Shown here in pieces: positions 8,296 to 15,427 of a stretch of 64,000 bases of DNA. Numbering within the stretch: position 1 is the first letter of the stretch; each line of letters starts with the position of its first letter. Location of the stretch: assembly GCF_021049305.1 (NCBI RefSeq), contig NZ_CP088081.1:3348001-3412000 (forward strand). Reading direction: 5' to 3'. This stretch comes from Ideonella dechloratans. GTDB lineage: Bacteria; Pseudomonadota; Gammaproteobacteria; Burkholderiales; Burkholderiaceae_C. Under the pieces are notes generated by a model, which saw nothing but the letters and a program-made list of their open reading frames with translations, was not told where the DNA came from and searched no databases. A program made the translations under genes and the position numbers.

Positions 8296-9104
8296 CACGG
8301 CCCCTTGCCGACGTTGGGAGGCACGGTGCCGGTGGTGTTGAGCGCGCTCAGCCGGTCGCGCCAATTCATCCAGACGCCGGCTTGCGCGGTGTCGGGCGCG
8401 GCCAGCCCGGCCACCAGGCTGGGGTAGTTGACCGCCTGGCTCTGGATGGCCAGAAAGAAGTCTCGGCTGGCACCGTCGGCATTGCCGGCATGCAGCCCAC
8501 CGATCTGCGACAGCGCCAGGGTGCAGGTGGCCGTGCTCACGCAGGTGGTGCCGTCCCACCGCTTGCCGCCCAGCGTGTCGTTGCGCGAATCGATGGTGCC
8601 AGCCGCCCCTGCATCGATCAGCAGGCTGCCGCTGACCACGTTCATCGTGGTGCCGATGTCCCCGCTGATGCCGCCGAAGCCGAAGCGCATGCCCACCACC
8701 TGCTGGCTGCTGCCGCTGCCGGTGGTGACGAATTCGAAGTACGGGTCGGTGATGCTGACCGTGCGCTGTGCCGCGGTGCCGTCGCTGCGGCCGAAGCGCA
8801 GCGTGCCGAGGTCGATGTCGGCGCCGGTGGCATTGCGCGGGGACCAGGTGTATTCGCCCAGCCGCATCCCGTTGAAGTTGGCCGACAGCGAGATGTCCGC
8901 CCCCAGCGTGAGCCGGGTGAAGTCCATGCCCTGGTAGTTGGTGGTGTTCAGGCTCAGCAGGGCCTGGCCCCAGGTGTCCGAGAGCGCGGTGTCGTCCAGG
9001 GGCTCGGCCGCCCAGGTGAGCCCGCAGGTCAGCACGCCCAGCGTCAGCGCGGCCAGTAGGCGCCGACCGGCGCACACTGTTGCATTCAGGAGACAACTCG
9101 ACAT
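8295..9104 (-). CDS. Exported fil-cluster protein, motif class, with Cys pair
   Basis: A 269-residue protein. After a signal peptide (RRLLAALTLGVLTCGLTWAA) comes EPLDDTALSDTWGQALLSL, a degenerate copy of the shared motif in which the final Gly is lost. The body has repeated Gly/Thr/Asn strands and one close Cys pair (TTCVSTATC, possibly a disulfide loop). I chose the ATG at 9104 because GAGG lies at the right distance; a GTG at 9149 would also be in frame. It follows the presumed major subunit gene across a 130-base gap containing a hairpin. No family is recognised beyond the shared motif. Confidence 0.75.
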   Translation of the reverse strand: MSSCLLNATVCAGRRLLAALTLGVLTCGLTWAAEPLDDTALSDTWGQALLSLNTTNYQGMDFTRLTLGADISLSANFNGMRLGEYTWSPRNATGADIDLGTLRFGRSDGTAAQRTVSITDPYFEFVTTGSGSSQQVVGMRFGFGGISGDIGTTMNVVSGSLLIDAGAAGTIDSRNDTLGGKRWDGTTCVSTATCTLALSQIGGLHAGNADGASRDFFLAIQSQAVNYPSLVAGLAAPDTAQAGVWMNWRDRLSALNTTGTVPPNVGKGP

Positions 9105-9133
9105 CGCAAACGCCTCGCCCCATGTGAAACACG

Positions 9134-9157
9134 CCCGCACAGTGCTCACCGTGCGGG
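9134..9157 (-). terminator. Hairpin after the presumed major subunit gene
   Basis: Perfect 7-bp arms CCCGCAC/GTGCGGG with a 10-base loop lie 80 bases after the stop of the 9238-9786 gene and 30 bases before the next start. The following minus-strand sequence GCGTGTTTCAC is only weakly U-rich. It could be a leaky terminator or an RNA-stability element, making the first gene more abundant than the rest, as in many pilin operons. Function is inferred. Confidence 0.45.
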
Positions 9158-9237
9158 CCTGGCGCCACCGACGGCGGGCGGGTGGCCCGACGTCGGCAAC
9201 GCAGCTGGAGACTGAACTCAGCCGATCAGAGGTCCGA

Positions 9238-9786
9238 TCAGTGGGCCCACAGCCAGAACTTGCTGCCTTGCATGTCGATGTTGTTGATGGCCACCTTGCC
9301 GAAGGACTTGGTGCTGTTGCCCATCGTGATCGAGCCGACGTTGATGCTCGGCGACAGCTTGCTGTCCAGGTTGGCGTTCGGGAAGGCGAACTGGACCACG
9401 TCCGAAGCGCCGTCGTAGACGCCGTTGGTCACCAGGTTCGTCAGGTTGGTGCCGACATCGGCCGGGGCGATGTACTTGGCCATCGAGGTGGCCACGGCAT
9501 TCACGAAGGTGCCCGCGGTCGTCGCGTCGCCGGCCTTCAGGATGTCGATGGTCATCACGAACATGCCGGTGACGCCGATGTCGTTGAACGACACGGAACC
9601 GCCGGTGGTGTCGGTGTCGGTGTACTTGAAGCTGCCGATGTTGATGTTCAGGTCACCAGCGATCGACACGCCGTCCTGGCCGCTGACGGTGGACAGGGCG
9701 TCGTCTTCGATGGCGGTCATGGCCGAAGCGGACAGAGCCAGGGCCGACAGGGTGGCCAGAACAGCAGCGCGCAGTGCGAATTTCAT
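9238..9786 (-). CDS. Presumed major subunit, FilA/DUF6160-like exported protein
   Basis: A 182-residue protein with a classic Sec signal ([20 protein letters not shown], cleaved after SA), then [16 protein letters not shown] (residues 24-39), the fullest copy of the cluster motif. The body is made of Asn/Asp/Thr/Gly-rich strands ([30 protein letters not shown]) and ends [12 protein letters not shown] strong AGGAG precedes the ATG, and base composition is visibly less GC-rich and more biased toward preferred codons than its neighbours, both suggesting high expression. The motif and layout recall FilA-type proteins (DUF6160) labelled as putative pilins in Acinetobacter. That assignment is from memory and should be treated as tentative. 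Confidence 0.8.
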   Translation of the reverse strand: MKFALRAAVLATLSALALSASAMTAIEDDALSTVSGQDGVSIAGDLNINIGSFKYTDTDTTGGSVSFNDIGVTGMFVMTIDILKAGDATTAGTFVNAVATSMAKYIAPADVGTNLTNLVTNGVYDGASDVVQFAFPNANLDSKLSPSINVGSITMGNSTKSFGKVAINNIDMQGSKFWLWAH

Positions 9787-9970
9787 GCTTGTCTCCTAGA
9801 TATGCGTTGTGGGATCAGGTCGCCAATCTCGCCAGAACTCCGAGGGGTTGGCCTGTCGAAATCGCGGAGTTGATCTTCGGCGCGCGGGGCCTGCGCTGCA
9901 CTGGCCGCAGCGGCCAAGCTCATGGCTTCAACGACCCATTGGGAAAGGTACCGAGAGGGTTCTCACCAAG

Positions 9971-9985
9971 CGGGCGGACCGCCCG
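9971..9985 (-). other. GC-rich hairpin downstream of the AraC-type regulator gene
   Basis: Perfect inverted repeat with arms CGGGCGG/CCGCCCG lies ten bases after the regulator stop. It has no T-run, so it is at best a weak terminator. The other 200 bases up to the FilA-like start must hold that gene's promoter, but I could not identify convincing -35/-10 or -24/-12 boxes there. Confidence 0.35.
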
Positions 9986-9994
9986 GGGCGAGGC

Positions 9995-10996
9995 TCAGTG
10001 GGCGCAGCGGAACTCGCTGGGCGAGCAGCCGAACCAGCGCTTGCAGGCGCGGTAGAAGGTGCTGGGGTCGGCAAAGCCCACGGCGAAGCTCACCTCGGTG
10101 GGCGTGGCGCCACCGGCCTCCAGCAGGCGGCGCGCGGTCTCGCGCCGGGTGTCGTCCACCAGATCCTGGAAGGAGGTGCCCTCGTCGCTGAGGTGGCGCT
10201 GCAGCGTGCGCTCGCTCATGCGCAGCTCGGCGGCCACCTGCTCGCGCCGCGGGTCTCCGCGCGAAAGCTGGCGGGCGATGACCTCGCGCACCCGCGCCAC
10301 CAGGCTGCCGCCCTGTTGCGCGATCAGGCGCTCGGCGAGCTGCTCGCTGAGGTCGGCAATCATCGGATCGGCCGTGGGCACCGGCATGTCCAGCAGGCAC
10401 CGCGGAAAGTCCATGGCATAGACCGCCGCACCGAACTGCACCGGCGCACCATAGGCCTTCTCCCAGGGCCCGGGGTCGGCCGGTGCAGGAAAGGGACAGC
10501 TGACCCGCTCGGGCAGCATCTGCTGGCCCAGCAGCCACCAGATGCCCTGCAGCACGGTGTAGGCCATGAAGTCGTAGCGTTGCGAGGCGGCCGGCCGGGC
10601 GCCAGGCGAGACCTCCACCCCCACCCGCACCTGGCCCTCGACGAGCTGCACGCTCATCGCCGTGGTGGGTGAAATGACGCCGGTGAAGCGCTCCAGGCGC
10701 TGCAGCGCGGTGCGGATGTCCGGCGCGGCCATCACCAGATGGGCCATGCCGCCCAGCCCGATCATGGGCTGGCGCGGTGTCATGCGCAGGCCGATGGCCG
10801 GGTCCTGGGTGCGCACCACGGCATGGCGCCAGGCGGCGTCGAAGAGATCGGCCAGGGTCTCGGCCGGCAGCACCGCATCCAGCGAAGCCACCCCGCCCTC
10901 GCCCAGCAGGAAGGCATCCAGATCCAGACCACAGCGGGAAAAACCATCATGCATGGCGCGATACGCGCACAGCTGCCGCAATGGAAGGGTGTTCAT
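9995..10996 (-). CDS. AraC-family transcriptional regulator
   Basis: A 333-residue protein with the N-terminal ligand-binding domain of the OruR/ArgR-like AraC subgroup (from LPLRQLCAYRAMHDG, with GLGGMAHLVMAAPDIRTALQ). Its C-terminal double helix-turn-helix is seen in AAELRMSERTLQRHLSDEGTSF and VSFAVGFADPSTFYRACKRW. It is immediately upstream of, and on the same strand as, the FilA-like gene, and has no partner in the trp genes. It may therefore control the fil-like cluster (inference). I chose the ATG at 10996, where the conserved domain begins; an upstream in-frame start reads through the terminator hairpin. Confidence 0.88.
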   Translation of the reverse strand: MNTLPLRQLCAYRAMHDGFSRCGLDLDAFLLGEGGVASLDAVLPAETLADLFDAAWRHAVVRTQDPAIGLRMTPRQPMIGLGGMAHLVMAAPDIRTALQRLERFTGVISPTTAMSVQLVEGQVRVGVEVSPGARPAASQRYDFMAYTVLQGIWWLLGQQMLPERVSCPFPAPADPGPWEKAYGAPVQFGAAVYAMDFPRCLLDMPVPTADPMIADLSEQLAERLIAQQGGSLVARVREVIARQLSRGDPRREQVAAELRMSERTLQRHLSDEGTSFQDLVDDTRRETARRLLEAGGATPTEVSFAVGFADPSTFYRACKRWFGCSPSEFRCAH

Positions 10997-11042
10997 GCCG
11001 ACTCCGGAAGACGCTGCCCACCGCCAACAACACGGAAGGCCA

Positions 11043-11066
11043 AAAAAGCACGCCCGTGCTTTTTTG
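11043..11066. terminator. Strong bidirectional intrinsic terminator downstream of trpE
   Basis: Inverted repeat with arms AAAAAAGCAC/GTGCTTTTTT and a 4-base loop. It carries A and T runs on both sides and so works in either direction. It lies 89 bases after the trpE stop and 47 bases before the AraC-type regulator start. It should end the trpE transcript and isolate it from the fil-like genes. Confidence 0.88.
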
Positions 11067-11154
11067 AGTTCTCTACAGTAACAAAGCGGCAAAGGACCGA
11101 CCACCCAGGGTTACCCCGGGGTGATCCACCACATCCCACGAACAGAGGAAGGGG

Positions 11155-12630
11155 TCAGAACCCTTCTTCGACCAGCTCGGCCGCGCGGATCAGCGCCCGC
11201 GCCTTGACCTCGGTCTCGCGCCATTCCATCTCGGGCACCGAGTCGGCCACCACGCCGGCAGCCGCCTGCACGTACAGCGTCTGGTTCTTGACGATGCCGG
11301 TGCGGATGACGATGGCCACGTCCATGTCGCCGGCAAAGCTCAGGTAGCCGCAGGCCCCGCCGTAGATGCCGCGCTGCACCGGCTCGAGCTCGTCGATGAT
11401 CTCCATCGCCCGGATCTTGGGGGCGCCGCTGAGCGTGCCCGCCGGAAAGGAGGCCTTGAGCACGTCCAGATTGCTCATGCCGTCCTTCAGCAGCCCCTCG
11501 ACGTTGCTGACGATGTGCATCACGTGCGAGTAGCGCTCGATGGCGAAGGCCTCGGTCACCTTGACCGAACCGGTCTTGGCGATGCGGCCCACGTCGTTGC
11601 GCGCCAGATCGATCAGCATCACGTGCTCGGCACGCTCCTTGGGGTCGGCCAGCAGCTCGGCCTCCAGGGCCTTGTCGGCCTCGGGCGTGGCCCCGCGCGG
11701 GCGCGTGCCGGCGATCGGGCGGATGATGACCTTCTCGCCCTCGGGCGTGTGCTCATGGCGCACCAGGATCTCGGGCGAGGAGCCGACGATCTGGAAGTCC
11801 CCCATGTCGTAGAAGTACATGTAGGGGCTGGGGTTGAGCGAGCGCAGCGCGCGGTACAGGCTCAGCGGGCTTTCGGTGTAGCGCTTCTGCAGGCGCTGGC
11901 CGATGACGATCTGCATGCAGTCGCCCGCGGCGATGTAGTCCTTGGCCTTCTGCACCGCAGCCTCGAAATCCGCCTTGGCGAATTCGCGCTCCACGGCGTA
12001 GCTGGGGCCGCGCTTCACGGCCGGCGCGGTGACGCTGTAGCGCAGCTTGTCGGTCAGGTCGGCCAAGCGGCGCTTGGCGTTGAAGAAGGCCTCCGGGCGG
12101 GACGGGTCGGCCCAGACGATCAGGTAGAGCCGGCCCGACAGGTTGTCGATGACCGCCAGTTCCTCGGTCTGCAGCAGCAGCAGGTCCGGCGTGCCGATGC
12201 CGCCGGGCTTGGTGGTGTGCGCCAGCTTCTTCTCGATGAAGCGCACCGTGTCGTAGCCGAAGTAGCCCGCCAGCCCGCCGCAGAAGCGCGGCAGCCCCGG
12301 CGGCAGCGCCGGCTTGAAGCGGGCCTGGTACTCGGCGATGAAGTCCAGCGGGTTGCCCTCGTGCACCTCCACCACCTGGCCGTCGGTGACGACCTCGGTG
12401 CGCGGGCCGGTGGCGCGCAGCAACGTGCGCGCGGGCAGGCCGATGAAGGAATAGCGGCCGAAGCGCTCGCCGCCGACGACCGACTCCAGCAGGAAGCTGT
12501 GCGGCTGGCCACCGGCCAGCTTCAGGTACAGCGACAGCGGGGTTTCCAGGTCGGCAAAGGCCTCGGTGATCAGGGGGATGCGGTTGTAGCCCTGAGCGGC
12601 CTGGCTCTTGAATTCGAGTTCGGTGATCAC
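11155..12630 (-). CDS. trpE: Anthranilate synthase component I
   Basis: A 491-residue chorismate-binding enzyme that makes anthranilate from chorismate with ammonia from TrpG. Recognisable parts are the N-terminal [17 protein letters not shown], with the allosteric LLES-type Trp-feedback motif, the chorismate core ([38 protein letters not shown]) and the C-terminal [19 protein letters not shown]. It starts at GTG 12630 with AGGAG seven to eight bases upstream; the conserved frame begins there and no better ATG exists. Expression is expected to be controlled by the leader at 12739-12813. Its usual partner trpG is displaced by more than 9 kb. Confidence 0.97.
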   Translation of the reverse strand: MITELEFKSQAAQGYNRIPLITEAFADLETPLSLYLKLAGGQPHSFLLESVVGGERFGRYSFIGLPARTLLRATGPRTEVVTDGQVVEVHEGNPLDFIAEYQARFKPALPPGLPRFCGGLAGYFGYDTVRFIEKKLAHTTKPGGIGTPDLLLLQTEELAVIDNLSGRLYLIVWADPSRPEAFFNAKRRLADLTDKLRYSVTAPAVKRGPSYAVEREFAKADFEAAVQKAKDYIAAGDCMQIVIGQRLQKRYTESPLSLYRALRSLNPSPYMYFYDMGDFQIVGSSPEILVRHEHTPEGEKVIIRPIAGTRPRGATPEADKALEAELLADPKERAEHVMLIDLARNDVGRIAKTGSVKVTEAFAIERYSHVMHIVSNVEGLLKDGMSNLDVLKASFPAGTLSGAPKIRAMEIIDELEPVQRGIYGGACGYLSFAGDMDVAIVIRTGIVKNQTLYVQAAAGVVADSVPEMEWRETEVKARALIRAAELVEEGF

Positions 12631-12650
12631 AGTCGTTCTCCTCGTCCCGC

Positions 12651-12680
12651 GCCTGAAAGAGTCAGGCCAACTGGGGCCTG
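12651..12680 (-). promoter_or_regulatory. Candidate trp attenuator: two mutually exclusive hairpins
   Basis: On the transcript the first hairpin (12663-12680) has perfect arms CAGGCC/GGCCTG, followed by ACTCTTTC. The second (12651-12667) has arms GCCTGA/TCAGGC and reuses the 3' arm of the first, so only one can form. A further GC stem with arms CGCGGC/GCCGCG lies just upstream (about 12703-12726). This lies between the Trp-rich leader peptide and trpE, where an attenuator is expected. The U-run is poor, so whether the first hairpin truly terminates is uncertain. Confidence 0.5.
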
Positions 12681-12738
12681 GGCGGCGGGCATGTTCTCGG
12701 GGGCCGCGGCACGCAAGAGGGCCGCGACGGAATCTGAT

Positions 12739-12813
12739 TCAGGCGAACCAGCGGCGCCAGGGCCAGGCTCCCCGGTCGTGCGTGAACGACAGCCGTTTGC
12801 GCGAGGTGAACAT
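12739..12813 (-). CDS. trpL: trp operon leader peptide
   Basis: A 24-codon reading frame that starts MFTSRKRLSF and ends GAWPWRRWFA, followed by TGA. Three of the last eight residues are tryptophan, in a protein-poor stretch directly upstream of trpE; this is the signature of ribosome-mediated attenuation. Low charged tRNA-Trp would stall the ribosome on the TGG codons and change downstream pairing. The only good promoter element, an extended -10, ends eight bases before the ATG. The AUG may therefore be the first nucleotide of the mRNA (leaderless), as known for trpL of Sinorhizobium meliloti. Confidence 0.8.
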   Translation of the reverse strand: MFTSRKRLSFTHDRGAWPWRRWFA

Positions 12814-12820
12814 GCGAAAG

Positions 12821-12829
12821 AGTGTAGCA
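12821..12829 (-). promoter_or_regulatory. Extended -10 promoter element for trpL-trpE
   Basis: TGCTACACT matches the extended -10 pattern TGnTAnnnT. No good -35 is found 17 bases further up, which extended -10 promoters tolerate. With usual spacing the transcript would start at or one base before the trpL ATG at 12813. Confidence 0.5.
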
Positions 12830-12974
12830 GTGCCCTGCCGGTATCCCCCCGGATTGAAGTCGCTGCAGGGCGCCGAGGGCATGGACAAGCGGTCACTCTG
12901 TCGTCACACTTGTCGTTTCAGTTGTTGCCCATCCGGCAACGTGTTGACATCACACGACAACAGGGGCCATCGCC

Positions 12975-14000
12975 ATGGGGCGTCGTTGGGTGAGGCAGGC
13001 TGCCGCCTTGGAGCGCGGCCTGGGGAGAGAGGTTGCGCGCCAGACCACGGAAACTGCGTGCGCGCTGCGGGAAGCGCCTGGACAGGCTCAGCGGCACAGG
13101 GCCGGACGACGGGCCAGGCTGCCGCACACGGCCCTGCGCCGGCTGATCCAGGCGATGCTGCTCGGGCCGTTGTGCGTGGCCTGCTGGGCGCAATCCGCGC
13201 CGCCGGCACCGGTGCCGGTGCCCGACACGCCGGGCCTCGAGGTCAGTGACCGTGTGAAGCGGGACGCGGAGCGGCCGATGTACTGGATCCGCCGCCTGGG
13301 CGAGCAGACCGCGTCCCAGGACAAGGCCAGCCAGGAGCGCAATGCCGCCGAGCGGCAGACCGCCGCCGAAAAAGCCGCCGCCGAACGGGCGGCACGCACG
13401 GCCCGCAGTGACAAGCCCGACAAGCCCACCGCCGCCCCGACCCCGCGGCCCGCGGCCCCCGAGCCCGCGCCCACCCCCGCGCTGGCCACCCGAGACAGCA
13501 GCGGCACGGGCCAGGTCAGTCCGTCAGCTGCGCCGGCATCGCCCTCACCGGCCCCTGCACCTGCCGTGGCCGCAGCGGCACCAGCCGCGCCGGCCACATC
13601 TGCGCCCGAGTTGCCCGTGGCCAGCGCCTCCGGCCCGTCGGGCGAGACAAACGCACCGGCGACCGAGCGGACGGGCGGCACCGATGTGGCGATGGCCACG
13701 CCGCCGCGCCATGAAGAGCCCGCGGCGCCGCCCCCGCCCCCGGAGGTGGACACCCTGGTGCTCCGCCCGGGTGAGACCCTGACCCTGCCCGACAGCCTGA
13801 TGCGCCGCATGCGCCGCGGCTCGGTGGAGGTGAAGGTCCAGGTCGCTCCTGACGGCAGCGTGATGGACGCCACCATCATGCAGAGCAGCCACCCGCGGCT
13901 GGACTCCGCGGCGCTGGAGGCGATCAAGGCCGCCCACTTCCAGCCGGTCTCGCGCCCCACCACCGCAGTCATCCAGTTCGGCTTCGACCTGGACAGCTGA
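12975..14000 (+). CDS. Exported protein with Pro/Ala-rich linker and TonB-type C-terminal domain
   Basis: A 341-residue product if the first ATG is used. A hydrophobic segment near residues 57-73 (LIQAMLLGPLCVACWAQS) looks like the real signal or anchor, so the true start is probably closer to it (an ATG lies at 13155). A charged helix rich in Ala/Glu/Lys follows, then a long Pro/Ala/Ser linker. The last 75 residues (GSVEVKVQVAPDGSVMDATI, LDSAALEAIKAAHFQPV) match the TonB C-terminal fold. TonB proteins pass proton-motive energy to outer-membrane receptors. No exbB/exbD is adjacent. It stands alone between trpE and gph on the opposite strand. Confidence 0.75.
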   Translation: MGRRWVRQAAALERGLGREVARQTTETACALREAPGQAQRHRAGRRARLPHTALRRLIQAMLLGPLCVACWAQSAPPAPVPVPDTPGLEVSDRVKRDAERPMYWIRRLGEQTASQDKASQERNAAERQTAAEKAAAERAARTARSDKPDKPTAAPTPRPAAPEPAPTPALATRDSSGTGQVSPSAAPASPSPAPAPAVAAAAPAAPATSAPELPVASASGPSGETNAPATERTGGTDVAMATPPRHEEPAAPPPPPEVDTLVLRPGETLTLPDSLMRRMRRGSVEVKVQVAPDGSVMDATIMQSSHPRLDSAALEAIKAAHFQPVSRPTTAVIQFGFDLDS

Positions 14001-14018
14001 GGCCACGCCTCCTGCGGC

Positions 14019-14720
14019 TCAGCCCCCGTGGGGCCGCAGGGCGCGCAGGTCCAGGTCGTCCAGTCGGGCCAGCACGGCGTCGGGCCGGGCCGATTCGGGC
14101 GGCTCGCCGTGGTTGTAGCCGTAGGCCATCAGCACCACCGGGCAGCCGGCCGCGCGCGCGGCGCGGGCGTCGTTGCTGGAGTCGCCCACCATCAGCGTGA
14201 AGGCGGGTGTGCTGCCCAGGGCCTCGCAGGTCTTGCGCAGCGGCAACGGGTCCGGCTTGGTCCGCTCGAAGGCGTCGCCGCCGAACACATGGGAGAAGAA
14301 GCCATCCAGGCCCTTGGCCTGCAGCAGCGGCTTGGCGAAGGCCGTGGGCTTGTTGGTCAGGCAGGCCAGCCGCAGACCAGCCTCGCGCAAGCGGGCCAGC
14401 CCCTCCATCACCCCGGGATAGACCGCGGAGGCCTGACCGTTGATGGCCAGGTAGTGGCGCTGGTAGGCGGCCCACAGCGCCTCGTAGTGCTGCGCATCGG
14501 CCTGCACATGGGCCAGCGTGCTGCGCAGCAGATGGGCCGAGCCCTTGCCCACGGTGTGCTCGATGAAGGCCCGGTCCACAGGCGGCAGGTCCAGTTCGGC
14601 CAGGCTGCGGTTGAGGGCCAGTTCGAAGTCGCCCAGGGTGTCGACCATGGTGCCGTCCAGATCGACGATGGCGGCCTGCCAGGGATGCGGGGGCGTCAGG
14701 GGAGCGGATTCAGGAGACAT
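14019..14720 (-). CDS. gph: Phosphoglycolate phosphatase (HAD superfamily)
   Basis: A 233-residue cytoplasmic phosphatase. All four HAD motifs are visible: the nucleophile loop VDLDGTMVDT (residues 19-28), LTNKP, the lysine in RTKPDPLPL, and GDSSNDARAARAAG. Gph removes phosphate from 2-phosphoglycolate, a product of DNA repair and of Rubisco oxygenation, giving glycolate, which the glc operon at the right end of this window could oxidise. In many Burkholderiales gph sits between rpe and trpE. Here both intervals are filled by unrelated genes. The ATG at 14720 fits the family start. Confidence 0.92.
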   Translation of the reverse strand: MSPESAPLTPPHPWQAAIVDLDGTMVDTLGDFELALNRSLAELDLPPVDRAFIEHTVGKGSAHLLRSTLAHVQADAQHYEALWAAYQRHYLAINGQASAVYPGVMEGLARLREAGLRLACLTNKPTAFAKPLLQAKGLDGFFSHVFGGDAFERTKPDPLPLRKTCEALGSTPAFTLMVGDSSNDARAARAAGCPVVLMAYGYNHGEPPESARPDAVLARLDDLDLRALRPHGG

Positions 14721-14806
14721 GGACAACGCGGCGTGCCTGCAGCAATGGAATGGCCGACATTCTCGCCGCGGCCCGCACCACGCGGGCACCGCAGGGACGC
14801 CGGGGC

Positions 14807-15427
14807 TCACCCCCCGGCGGCGGGCGGTGCCGACGGCGCGGCGGGCTCGGGGGCGGGCGGCGAGGCCCCGGCCGCCCGGGCGTCCGCTGCCGGCTGCGGT
14901 GTGGCCATCTGCTGGATCCAGCTCAGCAGCAGCAACTGTGCGGCCGGATCGCGGGCCTGCCGCCAGACCCAGGCGCCCAGGCTGCCCCGCCAGGTGCCGG
15001 CCCGGCGGCCGGCCCAGGCCCACAGCCAGCGGCGCGATGCCACGAGGGCGCCGCCCAGCAGCGCCGCCCCCGCCAACGCGGCCGCGGGGTGACGCCGCAC
15101 GACGGGCAGCACCGTGGCGCGCAGTTCCGCAGCCCCCAGCTCGGCGGCCGCGGCCAGCGGCTGGCGCCGCCACCAGGCCTCCGCCCAGGAGCACACGGCC
15201 AGCCCCATCGGCGTGTGCCCCAGCTGGCGTCGCAGGAAGCGCCACCAGGTGCGCAGCCCCGGCCCGCGCCCTTCCGGCGCCCCGAAACCCTGCGCGGGCC
15301 CGGGCAGGACCTGCGCCCGCAGGCGCGCGCGGGACGCGGTCAAACGCGCCAGGGCTTGCTCTCGCGGCGTGGCCGCCAAGCCGCCGGCCGGGTCGGGCTC
15401 CGCGGCCGTGTCCTGGGCGGGGCTCAT
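14807..15427 (-). CDS. Uncharacterised protein of the YqjD/YqjE-like operon
   Basis: A 206-residue protein, Arg/Ala/Trp-rich, with one probable membrane segment in the middle (AAALAGAALLGGALVASRRW) and a disordered Pro/Ala tail. Its ATG overlaps the stop of the YqjE-like gene (ATGA), so it is the third gene of that operon and occupies the place of YqjK in Escherichia coli. I see no clear sequence match to YqjK. Probably an inner-membrane or membrane-associated protein of unknown function. Confidence 0.7.
   Translation of the reverse strand: MSPAQDTAAEPDPAGGLAATPREQALARLTASRARLRAQVLPGPAQGFGAPEGRGPGLRTWWRFLRRQLGHTPMGLAVCSWAEAWWRRQPLAAAAELGAAELRATVLPVVRRHPAAALAGAALLGGALVASRRWLWAWAGRRAGTWRGSLGAWVWRQARDPAAQLLLLSWIQQMATPQPAADARAAGASPPAPEPAAPSAPPAAGG

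Noticed and set aside
9787..9994. Sigma-54 (-24/-12) promoter for the FilA-like gene.
   Set aside because: No GG-N10-GC pattern with proper flanks was found on the minus strand.
13342..13782. Alternative Pro/Arg-rich frame inside the TonB-like gene.
   Set aside because: It is a shifted reading of the Pro/Ala linker with no start signal; the TonB domain frame continues through it.
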